The notes: generated from the letters alone by a model not told the origin. A DNA stretch of 64,000 nucleotides from Pseudonocardiaceae bacterium (GCA_009379845.1 WHSZ01000003.1:1-64000), one strand, 5' to 3'. Positions 14,898 through 24,432 are shown, numbered from the stretch's first letter. A program made the numbers and translations.

Positions 14898-16253
14898 ATG
14901 GACACGCTTGGCGCCCCAACGGGACGCGGCACTCTGGCTCGCCTTGTGGTGTTGCTGGCGTTGTGCGCACTTACCGTCTTGCTCCCCGCGGCATCGGCCG
15001 CCGCGCAGGAGGGGGAATCGGTACGCGGCTCGCTGCGCGGCCCGGACGGCGACCCGGTCCGGGGAGTGACCGTCACCGTTACCCAGAACGGCAAGGACGT
15101 CGGCGAGGACACCTCCGGAGCGGATGGTTCGTGGGAGGTGAAGCTACCCGGCCCCGGCGACTACGACGTCGAGCTCGACCTGAACACCCTGCCCAACGGC
15201 GTGGTGCCACGGGAAAGGGGTGGCGAGACGCTCGAAGGCGTCACCGTCTCACCGGACCAGCAGCGCGCGGTGATCTTCCCGCTGGTGCCACCGAGCGAGC
15301 AGACCGGGCCCGGCCAGGACGGCGGTGAAACCGGTCCACCAGCCCCGCCGCCCGAGCCGCCGCTCGCGGAACGCTTCCCGGACGCGCTGCTGGGTGGCAT
15401 CGAATACGGTGCCGTGATCGCGATCTGCGCGGTGGGACTATCCCTGATCTTCGGAACCACCCGCCTGATCAATTTCGCACACGGTGAGCTGGTCACGATC
15501 GGCGCGGTGGCCGCCTTCTTCTTCAACGCGACCGCCGGTGGCCCCGGCTTACAACTCATCATGGCCGGCGCACTGGCGGTCGTGGTCGGCGCGCTGTTCG
15601 GCGGGGTCGTCGAACGCGGTCTCTGGCGCCCGCTAAGAGAAAGGGGCACCGGGCGGATCAACCTGTTCATCATCTCGATCGGGCTCTCGCTGCTGCTACG
15701 GCACGTGATTCTGGTGCTCTACGGATCCCGCCCCGGTTCCTACACGGACTACGACCTCCAGCAGAACGTGGAATTCGGGCCGTTCTCCGCGGCCCCCCGC
15801 GACCTGAGCATCGTAGGGATCTCGGTGCTCACCCTGGTCGCGGTGGCGCTCATGCTGCAGCGCACCAGGATCGGCACGGCGATCCGCGCGGTCTCCGACA
15901 ACCGGGATCTGGCCGAGTCCTCCGGCATCGACGTGCATCGCGTGGTGCTCGTCGTGTGGATCCTTGGCGGCGGGCTGGCCGCGCTGGGCGGCGTGATGTT
16001 CGGGCTTGCCGAGGTGGTGGCCTGGGACATGGGCTTCAAGCTGCTCCTGTTGATGTTCGCCGGAGTCATCCTCGGCGGACTCGGCAGCGCCTACGGGGCG
16101 ATGGCCGGCAGCTTCCTGGTCGGGATCGTCGCGCATCTGTCCACCCTGTGGTTCCCCATCGAGCTGCAGAACGCCTGGGCGATGCTGGTGTTGATCGTGG
16201 TGCTGCTGGTCCGGCCGCAGGGCATCCTCGGTCGCCGTGAGCGGATCGGCTGA
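14898..16253 (+). CDS. livH: branched-chain amino-acid-type ABC permease LivH with N-terminal extracytoplasmic domain
   Basis: A 451-residue protein. Residues 1-36 are a signal or anchor segment (LVVLLALCALTVLLPAASAA). Residues 40-130 form a carboxypeptidase-regulatory-like Ig-type domain (GSLRGPDGDPVRGVTVTV, DGSWEVKLPGPGDYDVELD), followed by a proline-rich linker. Residues 160-450 are a LivH-type permease (LLGGIEYGAVIAICAVGLSL, FGTTRLINFAHGELVTIG, DMGFKLLLLMFAGVILGGLG). The added domain is not part of classical LivH and may interact with the wall or binding protein. It is the first gene of a four-gene operon with livM, livG and livF. Confidence 0.9.
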   Translation: MDTLGAPTGRGTLARLVVLLALCALTVLLPAASAAAQEGESVRGSLRGPDGDPVRGVTVTVTQNGKDVGEDTSGADGSWEVKLPGPGDYDVELDLNTLPNGVVPRERGGETLEGVTVSPDQQRAVIFPLVPPSEQTGPGQDGGETGPPAPPPEPPLAERFPDALLGGIEYGAVIAICAVGLSLIFGTTRLINFAHGELVTIGAVAAFFFNATAGGPGLQLIMAGALAVVVGALFGGVVERGLWRPLRERGTGRINLFIISIGLSLLLRHVILVLYGSRPGSYTDYDLQQNVEFGPFSAAPRDLSIVGISVLTLVAVALMLQRTRIGTAIRAVSDNRDLAESSGIDVHRVVLVVWILGGGLAALGGVMFGLAEVVAWDMGFKLLLLMFAGVILGGLGSAYGAMAGSFLVGIVAHLSTLWFPIELQNAWAMLVLIVVLLVRPQGILGRRERIG

Positions 16254-16262
16254 GGGGGCAAC

Positions 16263-17255
16263 ATGGACTTCGCCGCGATCCTGGCCAGCGCGTGCACCGG
16301 AGCGATCGGACCGATCGCCGCCGCTTACGCGCTCGCCGCCATTGGCCTGAACATCCACTTCGGCTACACCGGCCTGCTGAACTTCGGCCAGGTCGCGTTC
16401 ATGCTGGTCGGTGCCTACGGGGTGGCCATATCGGTTTCGGTGTTCGCGCTGCCGCTGTGGGTCGGGGTGCTGATCGGTGTGCTGTGCGCGATCGTTCTCG
16501 CGCTCCTGCTCGGCGCCCCCACCGTGCGGCTACGTTCCGACTATCTCGCCATCGCGACGATCGCGGCCGGCGAGATACTCCGGTTGTTCTACCGATCCAG
16601 CGCCGCACAACCGGTCACCGGTGGCGTGTACGGGCTGCAGCGCTTCGCCGACGACTTCTACGCGCTCAACCCGTTCTCGACCGGGCGGTACGGCTTCTGG
16701 CCGTTCACCTTCGCCGCGCGGGATCTGTGGGTGATGGTGCTCGGCTGGGGGCTCGTGCTGCTGGCGACGGTGTTCGTCTACCTGCTGGTGCACAGCCCGT
16801 GGGGGCGGGTCATCCGGGCGATCCGCGAGGACGAGGAGGCGGCGCGCAGCCTCGGTAAGAACGTGTACTCGTACAAGCTGCAGAGCCTGGTGCTCGGCGG
16901 GGTGATCGGCTCGTTCGGCGGCATGGTGATGGTGATCAACACGCAGTCGGCGAGCCCGGACAGCTTCGACCCGGTTGTCACCTTCTTCATCTACACGCTG
17001 CTGGTGCTCGGCGGCGCCGGCAGGGTGATCGGTCCGGTCCTCGGTTCGGTGCTGTTCTGGTTCATCATGGTGTTCCTGGACGCTCTATTGCGGCAGGCGA
17101 TCGGGACCGGCTACATCTCGCCGAACGTCATCTCCGCCTCGGAGGTGGGCGCCGTGCGCTTCGCGCTCGTCGGGCTCGGGCTGCTGCTGCTGATGGTGTA
17201 CCGCCCGCAAGGCATCCTCGGTCGCAAGGAAGAGATGGTGCTCAATGGGCGATAA
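16263..17255 (+). CDS. livM: branched-chain amino-acid-type ABC permease LivM
   Basis: A 330-residue inner-membrane permease with about eight to ten hydrophobic segments. It carries the LivM signatures GLNIHFGYTGLLNFGQVAFM near the N-terminus and an EAA-like cytoplasmic loop (VIRAIREDEEAARSLGKN). It starts 10 bp after livH behind GAGGGGGCAAC and overlaps livG by 11 bp, so it forms the second membrane subunit of the same importer. Confidence 0.9.
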   Translation: MDFAAILASACTGAIGPIAAAYALAAIGLNIHFGYTGLLNFGQVAFMLVGAYGVAISVSVFALPLWVGVLIGVLCAIVLALLLGAPTVRLRSDYLAIATIAAGEILRLFYRSSAAQPVTGGVYGLQRFADDFYALNPFSTGRYGFWPFTFAARDLWVMVLGWGLVLLATVFVYLLVHSPWGRVIRAIREDEEAARSLGKNVYSYKLQSLVLGGVIGSFGGMVMVINTQSASPDSFDPVVTFFIYTLLVLGGAGRVIGPVLGSVLFWFIMVFLDALLRQAIGTGYISPNVISASEVGAVRFALVGLGLLLLMVYRPQGILGRKEEMVLNGR

Positions 17256-18099
17256 CACGACCGCCGCCGGTGCGCTAGCCGGAGTCGCCACCGAACCTGG
17301 CGTTACCAAGCCCGACCCGATCCTGACGGCGGATGGGGTGAGCCGTTCGTTCGGCGGGCTGGTCGCGGTCGACGTGGCACACCTCGAGTTGCAGCGCGGT
17401 GCGATCACCGCGCTGATCGGGCCGAATGGGGCGGGCAAGACAACCCTGTTCAACGTGCTGACCGGCTTCGACCGGGCGAACTCCGGCCGCTGGACGTTCG
17501 ACGGCACGTCGCTCTCCGGCGTGTCCGCCTACCGGGTGGCGCGTAATGGCATGGTGCGCACCTTCCAGCTCACCAAGGCGCTCTCCCGGCTAACCGTGCT
17601 CGAGAACCTGCAGCTGGCGGCAACCGGGCAGCGCGGCGAAGGCCTGTTCACCGCGCTGGTGCGCCCGCTGTGGCGCGAGCAGGAAGCGCAGAACCGGCAA
17701 CGCGCCGACGAGCTGCTGCAGCGTTTCCGCCTTGAACACCTGCGGGACGCGCATGCCGGCACGCTGTCCGGCGGGCAGCGCAAGCTGCTGGAGCTGGCCA
17801 GGGCGTTGATGGTTCGTCCCACCATGCTGATGCTCGACGAGCCGATGGCGGGGGTGAACCCGGCACTCGCGCAGTCGCTGCTCGAACACATCGCACAGCT
17901 GCGGGACGAGGGCTTGACGGTGTGCTTCGTCGAGCACGACATGGACGTCGTGATGGGCATCAGCGACTGGGTAGTGTGCATGGGAGACGGGCAGGTCATC
18001 GCCGAGGGTCCACCGGCGGCGATCGGCACCAACCCCGCGGTGGTGGACGCCTATCTTGGCAAGCAGCACGGCAGCCCGCCGCAGAAGGAGTCGCCATGA
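17245..18099 (+). CDS. livG: branched-chain amino-acid-type ABC ATPase LivG
   Basis: A 284-residue ATP-binding subunit. It shows Walker A GPNGAGKTT, the Q-loop in RTFQLTKALSRLTV, signature LSGGQRKLLELARAL, Walker B MLMLDEPMAGVNP and the switch His in VEHDMDVV. The LivG-type insert after the Q-loop is present. An N-terminal extension of about 25 residues precedes the ATPase fold. Its stop overlaps the livF start (ATGA). Confidence 0.92.
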   Translation: MGDNTTAAGALAGVATEPGVTKPDPILTADGVSRSFGGLVAVDVAHLELQRGAITALIGPNGAGKTTLFNVLTGFDRANSGRWTFDGTSLSGVSAYRVARNGMVRTFQLTKALSRLTVLENLQLAATGQRGEGLFTALVRPLWREQEAQNRQRADELLQRFRLEHLRDAHAGTLSGGQRKLLELARALMVRPTMLMLDEPMAGVNPALAQSLLEHIAQLRDEGLTVCFVEHDMDVVMGISDWVVCMGDGQVIAEGPPAAIGTNPAVVDAYLGKQHGSPPQKESP

Positions 18100-18827
18100 A
18101 CGCCCAGCCATTGCTGTCCGCCGAGGACCTGGTCGCCGGCTACCTGCCAGGGGTGAACGTGCTGACCGGCTGCGAGTTGAGCCTGGCCGACGGGGAACTG
18201 GTCGGCGTCATCGGCCCGAACGGGGCCGGTAAGTCGACCCTCGTCAAGGCCATGGTCGGGCTGGTACCCACCCGCGGGGGAGCGGTGCGGTTTCGCGGCG
18301 AGGACATCACCAACCGTCCGGCGCACACCCTCGTCGCCAAGGGCATCGGCTACGTCCCGCAGCGGGACAACGTGTTCGCGACGCTGACCGTGGAAGAGAA
18401 CTTGCGGATGGGGACGTATCTCCGGCCACGCGAATACAACCGGCGGTTCGAGCATGTCGTGGGGCTGTTCGGCCGGCTGGCCGAGCGCCGGAAGCAGCGT
18501 GCCGGATCGATGTCCGGCGGGGAGCGGCAGATGCTGGCCATGGGGCGGGTGCTGATGGCCGAGCCGGAGGTGCTGCTGCTCGACGAGCCGTCCGCCGGCC
18601 TGTCGCCGGCGTACCAGGACCAGGTATTCGAGCAGATCCAGCGGATCAACGACGCCGGGGTGTCGATCGTGATGGTGGAGCAGAACGCCCGCCGCTGCCT
18701 GCAGATCTGCGACCGTGGATACGTTCTGGATCAGGGCCGCAACGCGCACACCGGAACCGGTGCGGAACTACTGGAGGATGCCAGCGTGATCGAGTGTTAC
18801 CTCGGCACGCTGGCAAAGGTCCAGTGA
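18096..18827 (+). CDS. livF: branched-chain amino-acid-type ABC ATPase LivF
   Basis: About 243 residues. Walker A is GPNGAGKST, the Q-loop lies in YVPQRDNVFATLTVEENL, the signature is MSGGERQMLAMGRVL, Walker B is VLLLDEPSAGLSP and the switch segment is MVEQNARRCL, in which the usual His is replaced by Gln-Asn as is common in LivF. The ATG at 18096 was chosen for its overlap with the livG stop and a GAAGGAG ribosome site; a longer upstream frame is spurious. It closes the operon and is followed by a strong hairpin. Confidence 0.92.
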   Translation: MNAQPLLSAEDLVAGYLPGVNVLTGCELSLADGELVGVIGPNGAGKSTLVKAMVGLVPTRGGAVRFRGEDITNRPAHTLVAKGIGYVPQRDNVFATLTVEENLRMGTYLRPREYNRRFEHVVGLFGRLAERRKQRAGSMSGGERQMLAMGRVLMAEPEVLLLDEPSAGLSPAYQDQVFEQIQRINDAGVSIVMVEQNARRCLQICDRGYVLDQGRNAHTGTGAELLEDASVIECYLGTLAKVQ

Positions 18828-18843
18828 TGGTTCGGTGATCGGG

Positions 18844-18874
18844 GCGGTGGGCGGCGACGTGCACCGCCCACCGC
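18844..18874. terminator. bidirectional terminator hairpin between convergent liv genes
   Basis: GCGGTGGGCGG and CCGCCCACCGC form an 11-bp perfect GC-rich stem with a 9-base loop in the 54-bp gap between livF and the convergent binding-protein gene. No T-run follows on either side, as is usual for actinobacterial terminators. Confidence 0.75.
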
Positions 18875-18881
18875 GCGCCGG

Positions 18882-20165
18882 TCACTCGTTCAGCTTGCTT
18901 TGCTGGGTGTCCGCGGTCTGCAGCTTGCCCTGCCGGTCGAAGGTGTAGATCTCGATCGACGCCTCCTGCGGCTCGCCCGCATCCACGAAGTCCAGCGGCC
19001 CGCTGACGCCGTCGTAGTCGATGTCGGCGCCGTTGCTCAGCTTCGTGCTGCAGTCCTCGAACGACTCACACTTCTCGCCGTTCTTGGTGATGCCAACGAT
19101 CTCCTTGGCGAACTTGCTTGGCGCGTCGCTCTTCGCCTTCTGTGCGGCCAGCGCGATGCTGATCACGCAGTCGTACACCTGCGGCGCGAACTGCAGTTCC
19201 TGCAGATCCGGTGCGAACTTCTGCAGCTCCTTCACGAACTGCTGGTTGCCAGCGGACGCGGGTGCGGTGCCCTTCATCCCGGCCAGTGCTCCGGGGTTTC
19301 CCTTCGACACCAGCGAGGCCAGTTCGGAGTTGTGCAGGCCGTCCGTGCCGTAAACGCCGATCTGCCGCGGCCCGAGGTTCTGCTCGATCATGCCCTGCAG
19401 GATCTGGGTGCCCTCCTCGAAGCCGATCACCACCGCCGCATCCGGGTTCGATCCCTTGATCTGCTGCACCACCGGCTGGAAGTTGGTGGACTTCGGGTCG
19501 TAGGTTTCGCTCAGCACCACGTTGGCGCCGCTGTTCTGCAGCTCCTTCTTGGCGGACTCCATCAGGCCTTGACCGTAGTCGTCGGCCCTGGCGACCAGCG
19601 CGACATTGCTGTGCCCGTCGCCGATGATGGTGTTGGCGAGTACCGGCCCTTGCAGCACGTCGCTGGGTGCGGTTCGGAAGTAGTAGCCGCCGTCGTCGTA
19701 GTCGGTGAACGTCGGCGCGGTGTTCGACCCGGAGCACTGCACGACCTGCGCGCCGGTCACCTTGTCGATGATCGCAAGTGACATACCGGACGCGGCGGCG
19801 CCGATGATGGCGTCCACGCCGGCACCGAGCACCTGATCCGCGGATTGCGAGGCGACCGCTTCCTGGGCGGCTTCGTCCCGGCCGACGACCTTGGGAATCT
19901 GCTTGTCGAGTACGCCGCCGGCATCATTGATCGTCTTGATGGCGTAGTTCGTCGCTTGGATCTGCGGCGGCCCCAGGAAGGCCAGCTCGCCGGTCTCGGG
20001 GAGCACGTACCCGAGCTCAAGAACGCCATTTCCCTTCGCGGCGCCACCGCTTTGCTGATCACCGTTGCCGCCGCCACCCTCGTCGCCACCGCCACCGCAC
20101 GCGGTAACGACCAGCGCGGCGATCGCTAACGCGGCCGCACCTCGGAACCCTGTCGAGATTCGCAC
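18882..20165 (-). CDS. livK: branched-chain amino-acid-type ABC substrate-binding lipoprotein LivK
   Basis: A 427-residue extracytoplasmic binding protein of the Peripla_BP_6 family. A signal peptide ends in the lipobox LVVTAC (Cys23), followed by a Gly/Asp-rich spacer. The first lobe begins LELGYVLPETGELAFLGPPQ, and typical segments QVLGAGVDAIIGAAASGMSL and YFRTAPSDVLQGPVLANTI follow. The start is GTG 20165 with a GGGAGG site. It presumably feeds the LivHMGF importer, but is transcribed toward that operon from its own promoter rather than within it. The ligand may be an amino acid, amide or urea. Confidence 0.9.
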   Translation of the reverse strand: MRISTGFRGAAALAIAALVVTACGGGGDEGGGGNGDQQSGGAAKGNGVLELGYVLPETGELAFLGPPQIQATNYAIKTINDAGGVLDKQIPKVVGRDEAAQEAVASQSADQVLGAGVDAIIGAAASGMSLAIIDKVTGAQVVQCSGSNTAPTFTDYDDGGYYFRTAPSDVLQGPVLANTIIGDGHSNVALVARADDYGQGLMESAKKELQNSGANVVLSETYDPKSTNFQPVVQQIKGSNPDAAVVIGFEEGTQILQGMIEQNLGPRQIGVYGTDGLHNSELASLVSKGNPGALAGMKGTAPASAGNQQFVKELQKFAPDLQELQFAPQVYDCVISIALAAQKAKSDAPSKFAKEIVGITKNGEKCESFEDCSTKLSNGADIDYDGVSGPLDFVDAGEPQEASIEIYTFDRQGKLQTADTQQSKLNE

Positions 20166-20341
20166 GCAAGCCTCCCGTTGTTGTGTCCACGGATGGAGGG
20201 CAAGCCCCGACACCCCCTGCCGTCCGGTTTGAGCGAATACTAGATCGGTCCACACCCATTCGGGAGTTTCGCGCCAGGATTGGGATCGAGCCGCAATGTG
20301 TTGCGGCCCGTACCGCGTTATGCATCCATATCGCATTTATG

Positions 20342-20359
20342 ACGCCGTTATTTCGGCGT
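20342..20359 (-). terminator. hairpin downstream of the thioesterase gene
   Basis: ACGCCG-TTATTT-CGGCGT forms a small hairpin 26 bp beyond the stop of the minus-strand thioesterase gene, followed on that strand by an AT-rich run (CATAAAT). It could end thioesterase transcription before the livK promoter. A wider ATCCATA/TATGGAT pair flanks it. Confidence 0.45.
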
Positions 20360-20384
20360 TATGGATACACGCCGCGGAGAGAGG

Positions 20385-20909
20385 TCAGCCAGCGGGCTTG
20401 TCGCGGATGATGCAGGTCAGCCGTGCGGTGCAGGTGCGCCGGCCGGATTCGTCGGTGATCACCACGTGCACGGTCGCGGTTGAGCGGCCGACGTGTACCG
20501 GCGTCGCGACCCCGGTGACGTCGCCTTCCGTCGCGGCTCGATGGTGCGTGCAGGACAGCTCGAGGCCCATCGTGGCCCGATCCAACCCCACGGATAGCGC
20601 GGCGGCCGTGGACCCGAGTGTCTCGGCGAGCACGGCGTTCGCGCCGCCGTGCAGCAGGCCGTACGGCTGCCGGTTGCCGGTCACCGGCATGGTGCCGACC
20701 AGCCGGTTCGGGCTCCAGTCGATGATCTTGATGCCCATCCGGTCCGCCAGGTGCTCGCCCGCGAAGTCCGGATGCATACCGGGCAGGTCCTCGGGCATGG
20801 GCGTCGCCGCATCGGGCGTTGGCGTCACCTCACCTCGGGCGGGCGCCGCCGGATGATCGCTGGGCTCAGGCGCGGTCAACACTAACCTCCGGTCGCGGGC
20901 CGGCCGCAC
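20385..20909 (-). CDS. PaaI-family hotdog thioesterase
   Basis: A 174-residue acyl-CoA thioesterase-like protein with a single hotdog domain in residues 55-170. Its core motif is YGLLHGGANAVLAETLGSTAA, where the HGG and the Glu of LAETLGS are the family's catalytic or structural signature. It closes with strands RRTCTARLTCIIRDK. The first 40 residues are low in conservation, so a start at a later ATG (MPEDLPGMHPDF) is possible. PaaI-like enzymes hydrolyse aromatic or acyl-CoA thioesters. In M. tuberculosis a similar thioesterase gene also lies beside polA, from which it diverges here. Confidence 0.85.
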   Translation of the reverse strand: MRPARDRRLVLTAPEPSDHPAAPARGEVTPTPDAATPMPEDLPGMHPDFAGEHLADRMGIKIIDWSPNRLVGTMPVTGNRQPYGLLHGGANAVLAETLGSTAAALSVGLDRATMGLELSCTHHRAATEGDVTGVATPVHVGRSTATVHVVITDESGRRTCTARLTCIIRDKPAG

Positions 20910-20957
20910 CCGTCACCAGATGCGGCATTGTCGGATACTCACCCTAGACTCGCCCAC

Positions 20958-23672
20958 GTGAACGCCACGCCGCAGACCCAGACCGAGCAGCGACGACTGC
21001 TGCTACTCGACGGCCACTCGCTCGCGTACCGAGCCTTCTTCGCGCTGCCGGCTGAGAACTTCCGCACCACCACCGGGCAGACCACGAACGCGGTGTACGG
21101 GTTCACCTCGATGCTGATCAACTTGCTCCGCGACGAGCAGCCCACCCACATCGCGGTCGCCTTCGACGTGTCAAGGCAAACGTTCCGCTCGAAGACCTTC
21201 GCCGAGTACAAGGCCACCAGGACCACCACGCCGGACGAGTTCAAGGGCCAGGTCAGCCTCATCCAGGACGTGCTCGCCGCGCTCGGTATCGAGGTGCTGA
21301 GCAAGGAGGACTACGAGGCGGACGACATCATCGCCACGCTGACCACGCAGGCCAGCCAGCAGGGCTACGCGGTGTCCATCTGCACCGGCGACCGCGACGC
21401 GTTGCAGCTGGTGACCGCCGACGTGACCGTGCTGTACCCGAGAAAGGGTGTCTCGGACCTCGCCCGGTTCACCCCGGATTCGGTGCGCGAGAAATACGGT
21501 CTTTCCCCGGAGCAGTACCCGGACTTCGCCGCGCTACGAGGTGATCCGTCGGACAACCTGCCCGGCATCCCCGGGGTGGGCGAGAAGACCGCGGCGAAAT
21601 GGGTCAAGGAGTTCGGCTCGCTCGGTGAACTCGTGGACCGGGTGGACGAGATCAAGGGCAAGACCGGCGACGCGTTGCGGCAGCACCTGAGCAGCGTGCT
21701 GCTGAACCGGCAGCTGACCGAGCTCGTAAGGGAGGTCCCGCTGGAGACCACCACGGACGCGCTCGAACTGCGGAACTGGGATCGCGACGCGGTGCACCGG
21801 CTGTTCGACGACCTGGAGTTCCGGGTGCTGCGGGACCGGTTGTTCGAAACGCTGTCCGCGGCCGAACCCGAGGCGGAAGCCGGCTTCGAGGTGACGGGTG
21901 GGGCGCTGGAGCCCGGCGCGCTCGCCGGCTGGCTGACCGAGCACGCCGGCGAGACCACCGGCGTCGCGTTCCGCTGCACCGGAGTGATCGGCAACGCCGA
22001 CGTGGAGTCGATCGCCCTCGCCAACTCCGGCGGCGAGGGCGCCTACGTCGATGTGCGCGCGCTGACCGAGCGGGACGAGCAGGCGCTCGCCGGCTGGCTG
22101 GCCGATCCGAGCAAGCCCAAGGTCGGGCACGACATGAAGCTGGCGCTGCACGCGGTGCGCGCCAGGGGCTGGCGGCTGGCCGGACTGTGCATGGACACCG
22201 CGCTCGCCGCGTACCTGGTGCGGCCGGGACAACGGTCCTTCGCGCTCGACGACCTCGTGTTGCGGTACCTCAGCAGAGAGTTGCGCTCCGAGAGCGAAGG
22301 CGCGGACGACGGCCAGCTGTCCCTTCTTGACGCCGCACCGGGCAGCACGGCGGAAACCGCCAAGATCGCCGGCGAGGAACTGGTGCGCGCCAAGGCGATC
22401 GCGGAGCTCGCCGAGGCATTGCGCACCGCGCTCGACGAGATCGGCTCCACCGAACTGCTCGCCGAGCTGGAGCTCCCACTGCTTCAGGTCATCACCGAAC
22501 TGGAGGCGGCCGGCATCGCGGTGGACGTCGAGCAGCTGACCACGCTCGAAGCGCACTACGCCAGCCGGGTCAAGCAGGCCGAGCAGGATGCCTACGGCGT
22601 GATCGGCAAGGAGATCAACCTCGGATCGCCGAAGCAGCTCCAGGTGGTGCTGTTCGACGAGCTGAGCATGCCGAAGACCAAACGCACCAAGACCGGCTAC
22701 ACCACGGACGCCGAGGCGCTGCAGCAGCTGTACGCGCAGACCGAGCACCCGTTCCTGCAGCACCTGCTGGAACACCGGGACGCCACCAGGCTCAAGACGA
22801 CCGTTGACGGGCTGATGAATTCCGTCGCCTCGGATCGTCGCGTGCACACCACGCTGCACCAGACGATCGCCGCCACCGGGCGGCTGTCGTCAACGGACCC
22901 GAACCTGCAGAACATCCCGATCCGCACCGAGGAGGGGCGCCGGATCCGCAAGGCGTTCGTGGTCGGACCGGAGTACTCCGAGCTGATGACCGCGGACTAC
23001 AGCCAGATCGAGATGCGGATCATGGCGCACCTTTCCGAGGATGCCGCGCTGATCGAGGCTTTCCAGTCCGGCTTCGACTTCCACGCCGCGACCGCGGCCA
23101 GGGTGTTCTCCGTCGAACCCACCGAGGTGGCCGCGCCGCAGCGGGCGAAGGTCAAGGCGATGAACTACGGCCTCGCCTACGGGCTATCCGCCTTCGGGCT
23201 TTCCCAGCAGCTGCGGATCTCCACCGAGGAGGCGCGCGGGCTGATGGAGGAGTACTTCACCAGGTTCGGCGGCGTGCGCGACTACCTGCACACGGTGGTG
23301 GACAGGGCCCGCAAGGATGGCTATACGTCCACGATCTTCGGGCGCCGCCGTTACCTGCCCGACCTGAACAGCGACAACCGGCAGCGCCGTGAGATGGCCG
23401 AGCGGATGGCGCTGAACGCGCCGATCCAGGGCAGTGCCGCGGACATCATCAAGGTCGCCATGCTGGGCGTGCACCGCAAACTCGTGGAAACGGGTGCGCG
23501 CAGCCGGATGCTGCTGCAGGTACACGACGAGTTGGTGCTCGAACTCGCGGACGACGAGCGCGAGCAGGTGGAAGCGCTGGTGCGTGCCGAAATGGGCGCG
23601 GCCTACCAGCTGGATGTGCCGCTGGAGGTGTCCGTGGGCTTCGGGCGCAGCTGGGACGATGCGGCGCACTGA
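20958..23672 (+). CDS. polA: DNA polymerase I
   Basis: About 904 residues in three domains. The N-terminal 5'-3' exonuclease shows LLLLDGHSLAYRAFF, the acidic EDYEADDIIATL and GIPGVGEKTAAK. The middle proofreading-like domain lacks the usual catalytic acids, as in other actinobacterial PolA. The C-terminal polymerase contains DYSQIEMRIMAHLS (motif A), RAKVKAMNYGLAYGLS (motif B) and VHDELVLE (motif C). It fills gaps in repair and removes RNA primers. GTG 20958 lies 8 bp after TAGACT, consistent with a leaderless mRNA. It overlaps the bluB-like gene. Confidence 0.95.
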   Translation: MNATPQTQTEQRRLLLLDGHSLAYRAFFALPAENFRTTTGQTTNAVYGFTSMLINLLRDEQPTHIAVAFDVSRQTFRSKTFAEYKATRTTTPDEFKGQVSLIQDVLAALGIEVLSKEDYEADDIIATLTTQASQQGYAVSICTGDRDALQLVTADVTVLYPRKGVSDLARFTPDSVREKYGLSPEQYPDFAALRGDPSDNLPGIPGVGEKTAAKWVKEFGSLGELVDRVDEIKGKTGDALRQHLSSVLLNRQLTELVREVPLETTTDALELRNWDRDAVHRLFDDLEFRVLRDRLFETLSAAEPEAEAGFEVTGGALEPGALAGWLTEHAGETTGVAFRCTGVIGNADVESIALANSGGEGAYVDVRALTERDEQALAGWLADPSKPKVGHDMKLALHAVRARGWRLAGLCMDTALAAYLVRPGQRSFALDDLVLRYLSRELRSESEGADDGQLSLLDAAPGSTAETAKIAGEELVRAKAIAELAEALRTALDEIGSTELLAELELPLLQVITELEAAGIAVDVEQLTTLEAHYASRVKQAEQDAYGVIGKEINLGSPKQLQVVLFDELSMPKTKRTKTGYTTDAEALQQLYAQTEHPFLQHLLEHRDATRLKTTVDGLMNSVASDRRVHTTLHQTIAATGRLSSTDPNLQNIPIRTEEGRRIRKAFVVGPEYSELMTADYSQIEMRIMAHLSEDAALIEAFQSGFDFHAATAARVFSVEPTEVAAPQRAKVKAMNYGLAYGLSAFGLSQQLRISTEEARGLMEEYFTRFGGVRDYLHTVVDRARKDGYTSTIFGRRRYLPDLNSDNRQRREMAERMALNAPIQGSAADIIKVAMLGVHRKLVETGARSRMLLQVHDELVLELADDEREQVEALVRAEMGAAYQLDVPLEVSVGFGRSWDDAAH

Positions 23673-24321
23673 CCGGTCGGGCGCCGCGGACGCGTTCTAC
23701 GACGTCCTCGAGCGCCGGCGGGACGTGCGCGCCGAATTCACCGGCGAACCGGTCGACGACGACGTGCTGCGCCGGATCCTGTCGGCCGCGCACGCCGCGC
23801 CGAGCGTCGGGATGTCCCAGCCGTGGGATTTCGTGCTGGTTCGCGACGACGACACGAAGACCCGGTTCCAGCGGCACGTGCGCGAGCGGCGGGATCGGTT
23901 CGCCAGCACGCTCGATCCGGAGCGGGCCACCACGTTCTCCCGGATCAAGATCGAGGGAATCCTGGAATCGACGCTGTCCGTGGTGGTCACCTACGACGCG
24001 AACCGTGGCGCGCCGGCGGTGCTCGGCAGGCACACCATCGCGGACACCGGGCTGTACTCGGTGTGCCTGGCGATCCAGAACCTCTGGCTCGCGGCGACCG
24101 CCGAGGGGCTCGGGGTGGGCTGGGTGAGCTTCTTCGAGGAGCCATACCTGCGCGAGCTGCTCGCGATCCCGCAGCGGGTACGGCCGATCGCGTGGCTGTG
24201 CCTCGGGCCGGTCGCGCGGCTGCAGGAGATGCCCGATCTGGAACGGCACGGCTGGCGCAGCCGGCTGCCGCTGGAGTCGGTGGTGCATCACGAGAGGTAC
24301 TCGTGTCCGACCGACGAGTAG
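23659..24321 (+). CDS. bluB: BluB-like nitroreductase-fold protein (5,6-dimethylbenzimidazole synthase type)
   Basis: A 220-residue flavoprotein of the nitroreductase superfamily with BluB features: FYDVLERRRDVRAEFTGEPV (FMN phosphate arginines), AAHAAPSVGMSQPWDFVLV, ADTGLYSVCLAIQNLWLAA and GLGVGWVSFFEE. BluB cleaves reduced FMN with oxygen to give the lower ligand of vitamin B12. The ATG at 23659 overlaps the polA end by 14 bp, so the two are probably co-transcribed. No other cobalamin genes lie nearby, so a general nitroreductase role is not excluded. Confidence 0.8.
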   Translation: MRRTDRSGAADAFYDVLERRRDVRAEFTGEPVDDDVLRRILSAAHAAPSVGMSQPWDFVLVRDDDTKTRFQRHVRERRDRFASTLDPERATTFSRIKIEGILESTLSVVVTYDANRGAPAVLGRHTIADTGLYSVCLAIQNLWLAATAEGLGVGWVSFFEEPYLRELLAIPQRVRPIAWLCLGPVARLQEMPDLERHGWRSRLPLESVVHHERYSCPTDE

Positions 24322-24432
24322 CCGCGCTGGCACACCTGCGCCGTGCCAAGAGCCGGAGCATGGCCTAACGGCGTGCCGCGATCAGCCGTTCAGCGGCTGG
24401 GAGCGGTTGCGGATAACGGTAGTGTGAGGCGC

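Noticed and set aside
24304-24369. 21-codon GTG frame after the bluB-like gene
   Set aside because: Too short and without a family or ribosome site; it partly overlaps the bluB-like stop.
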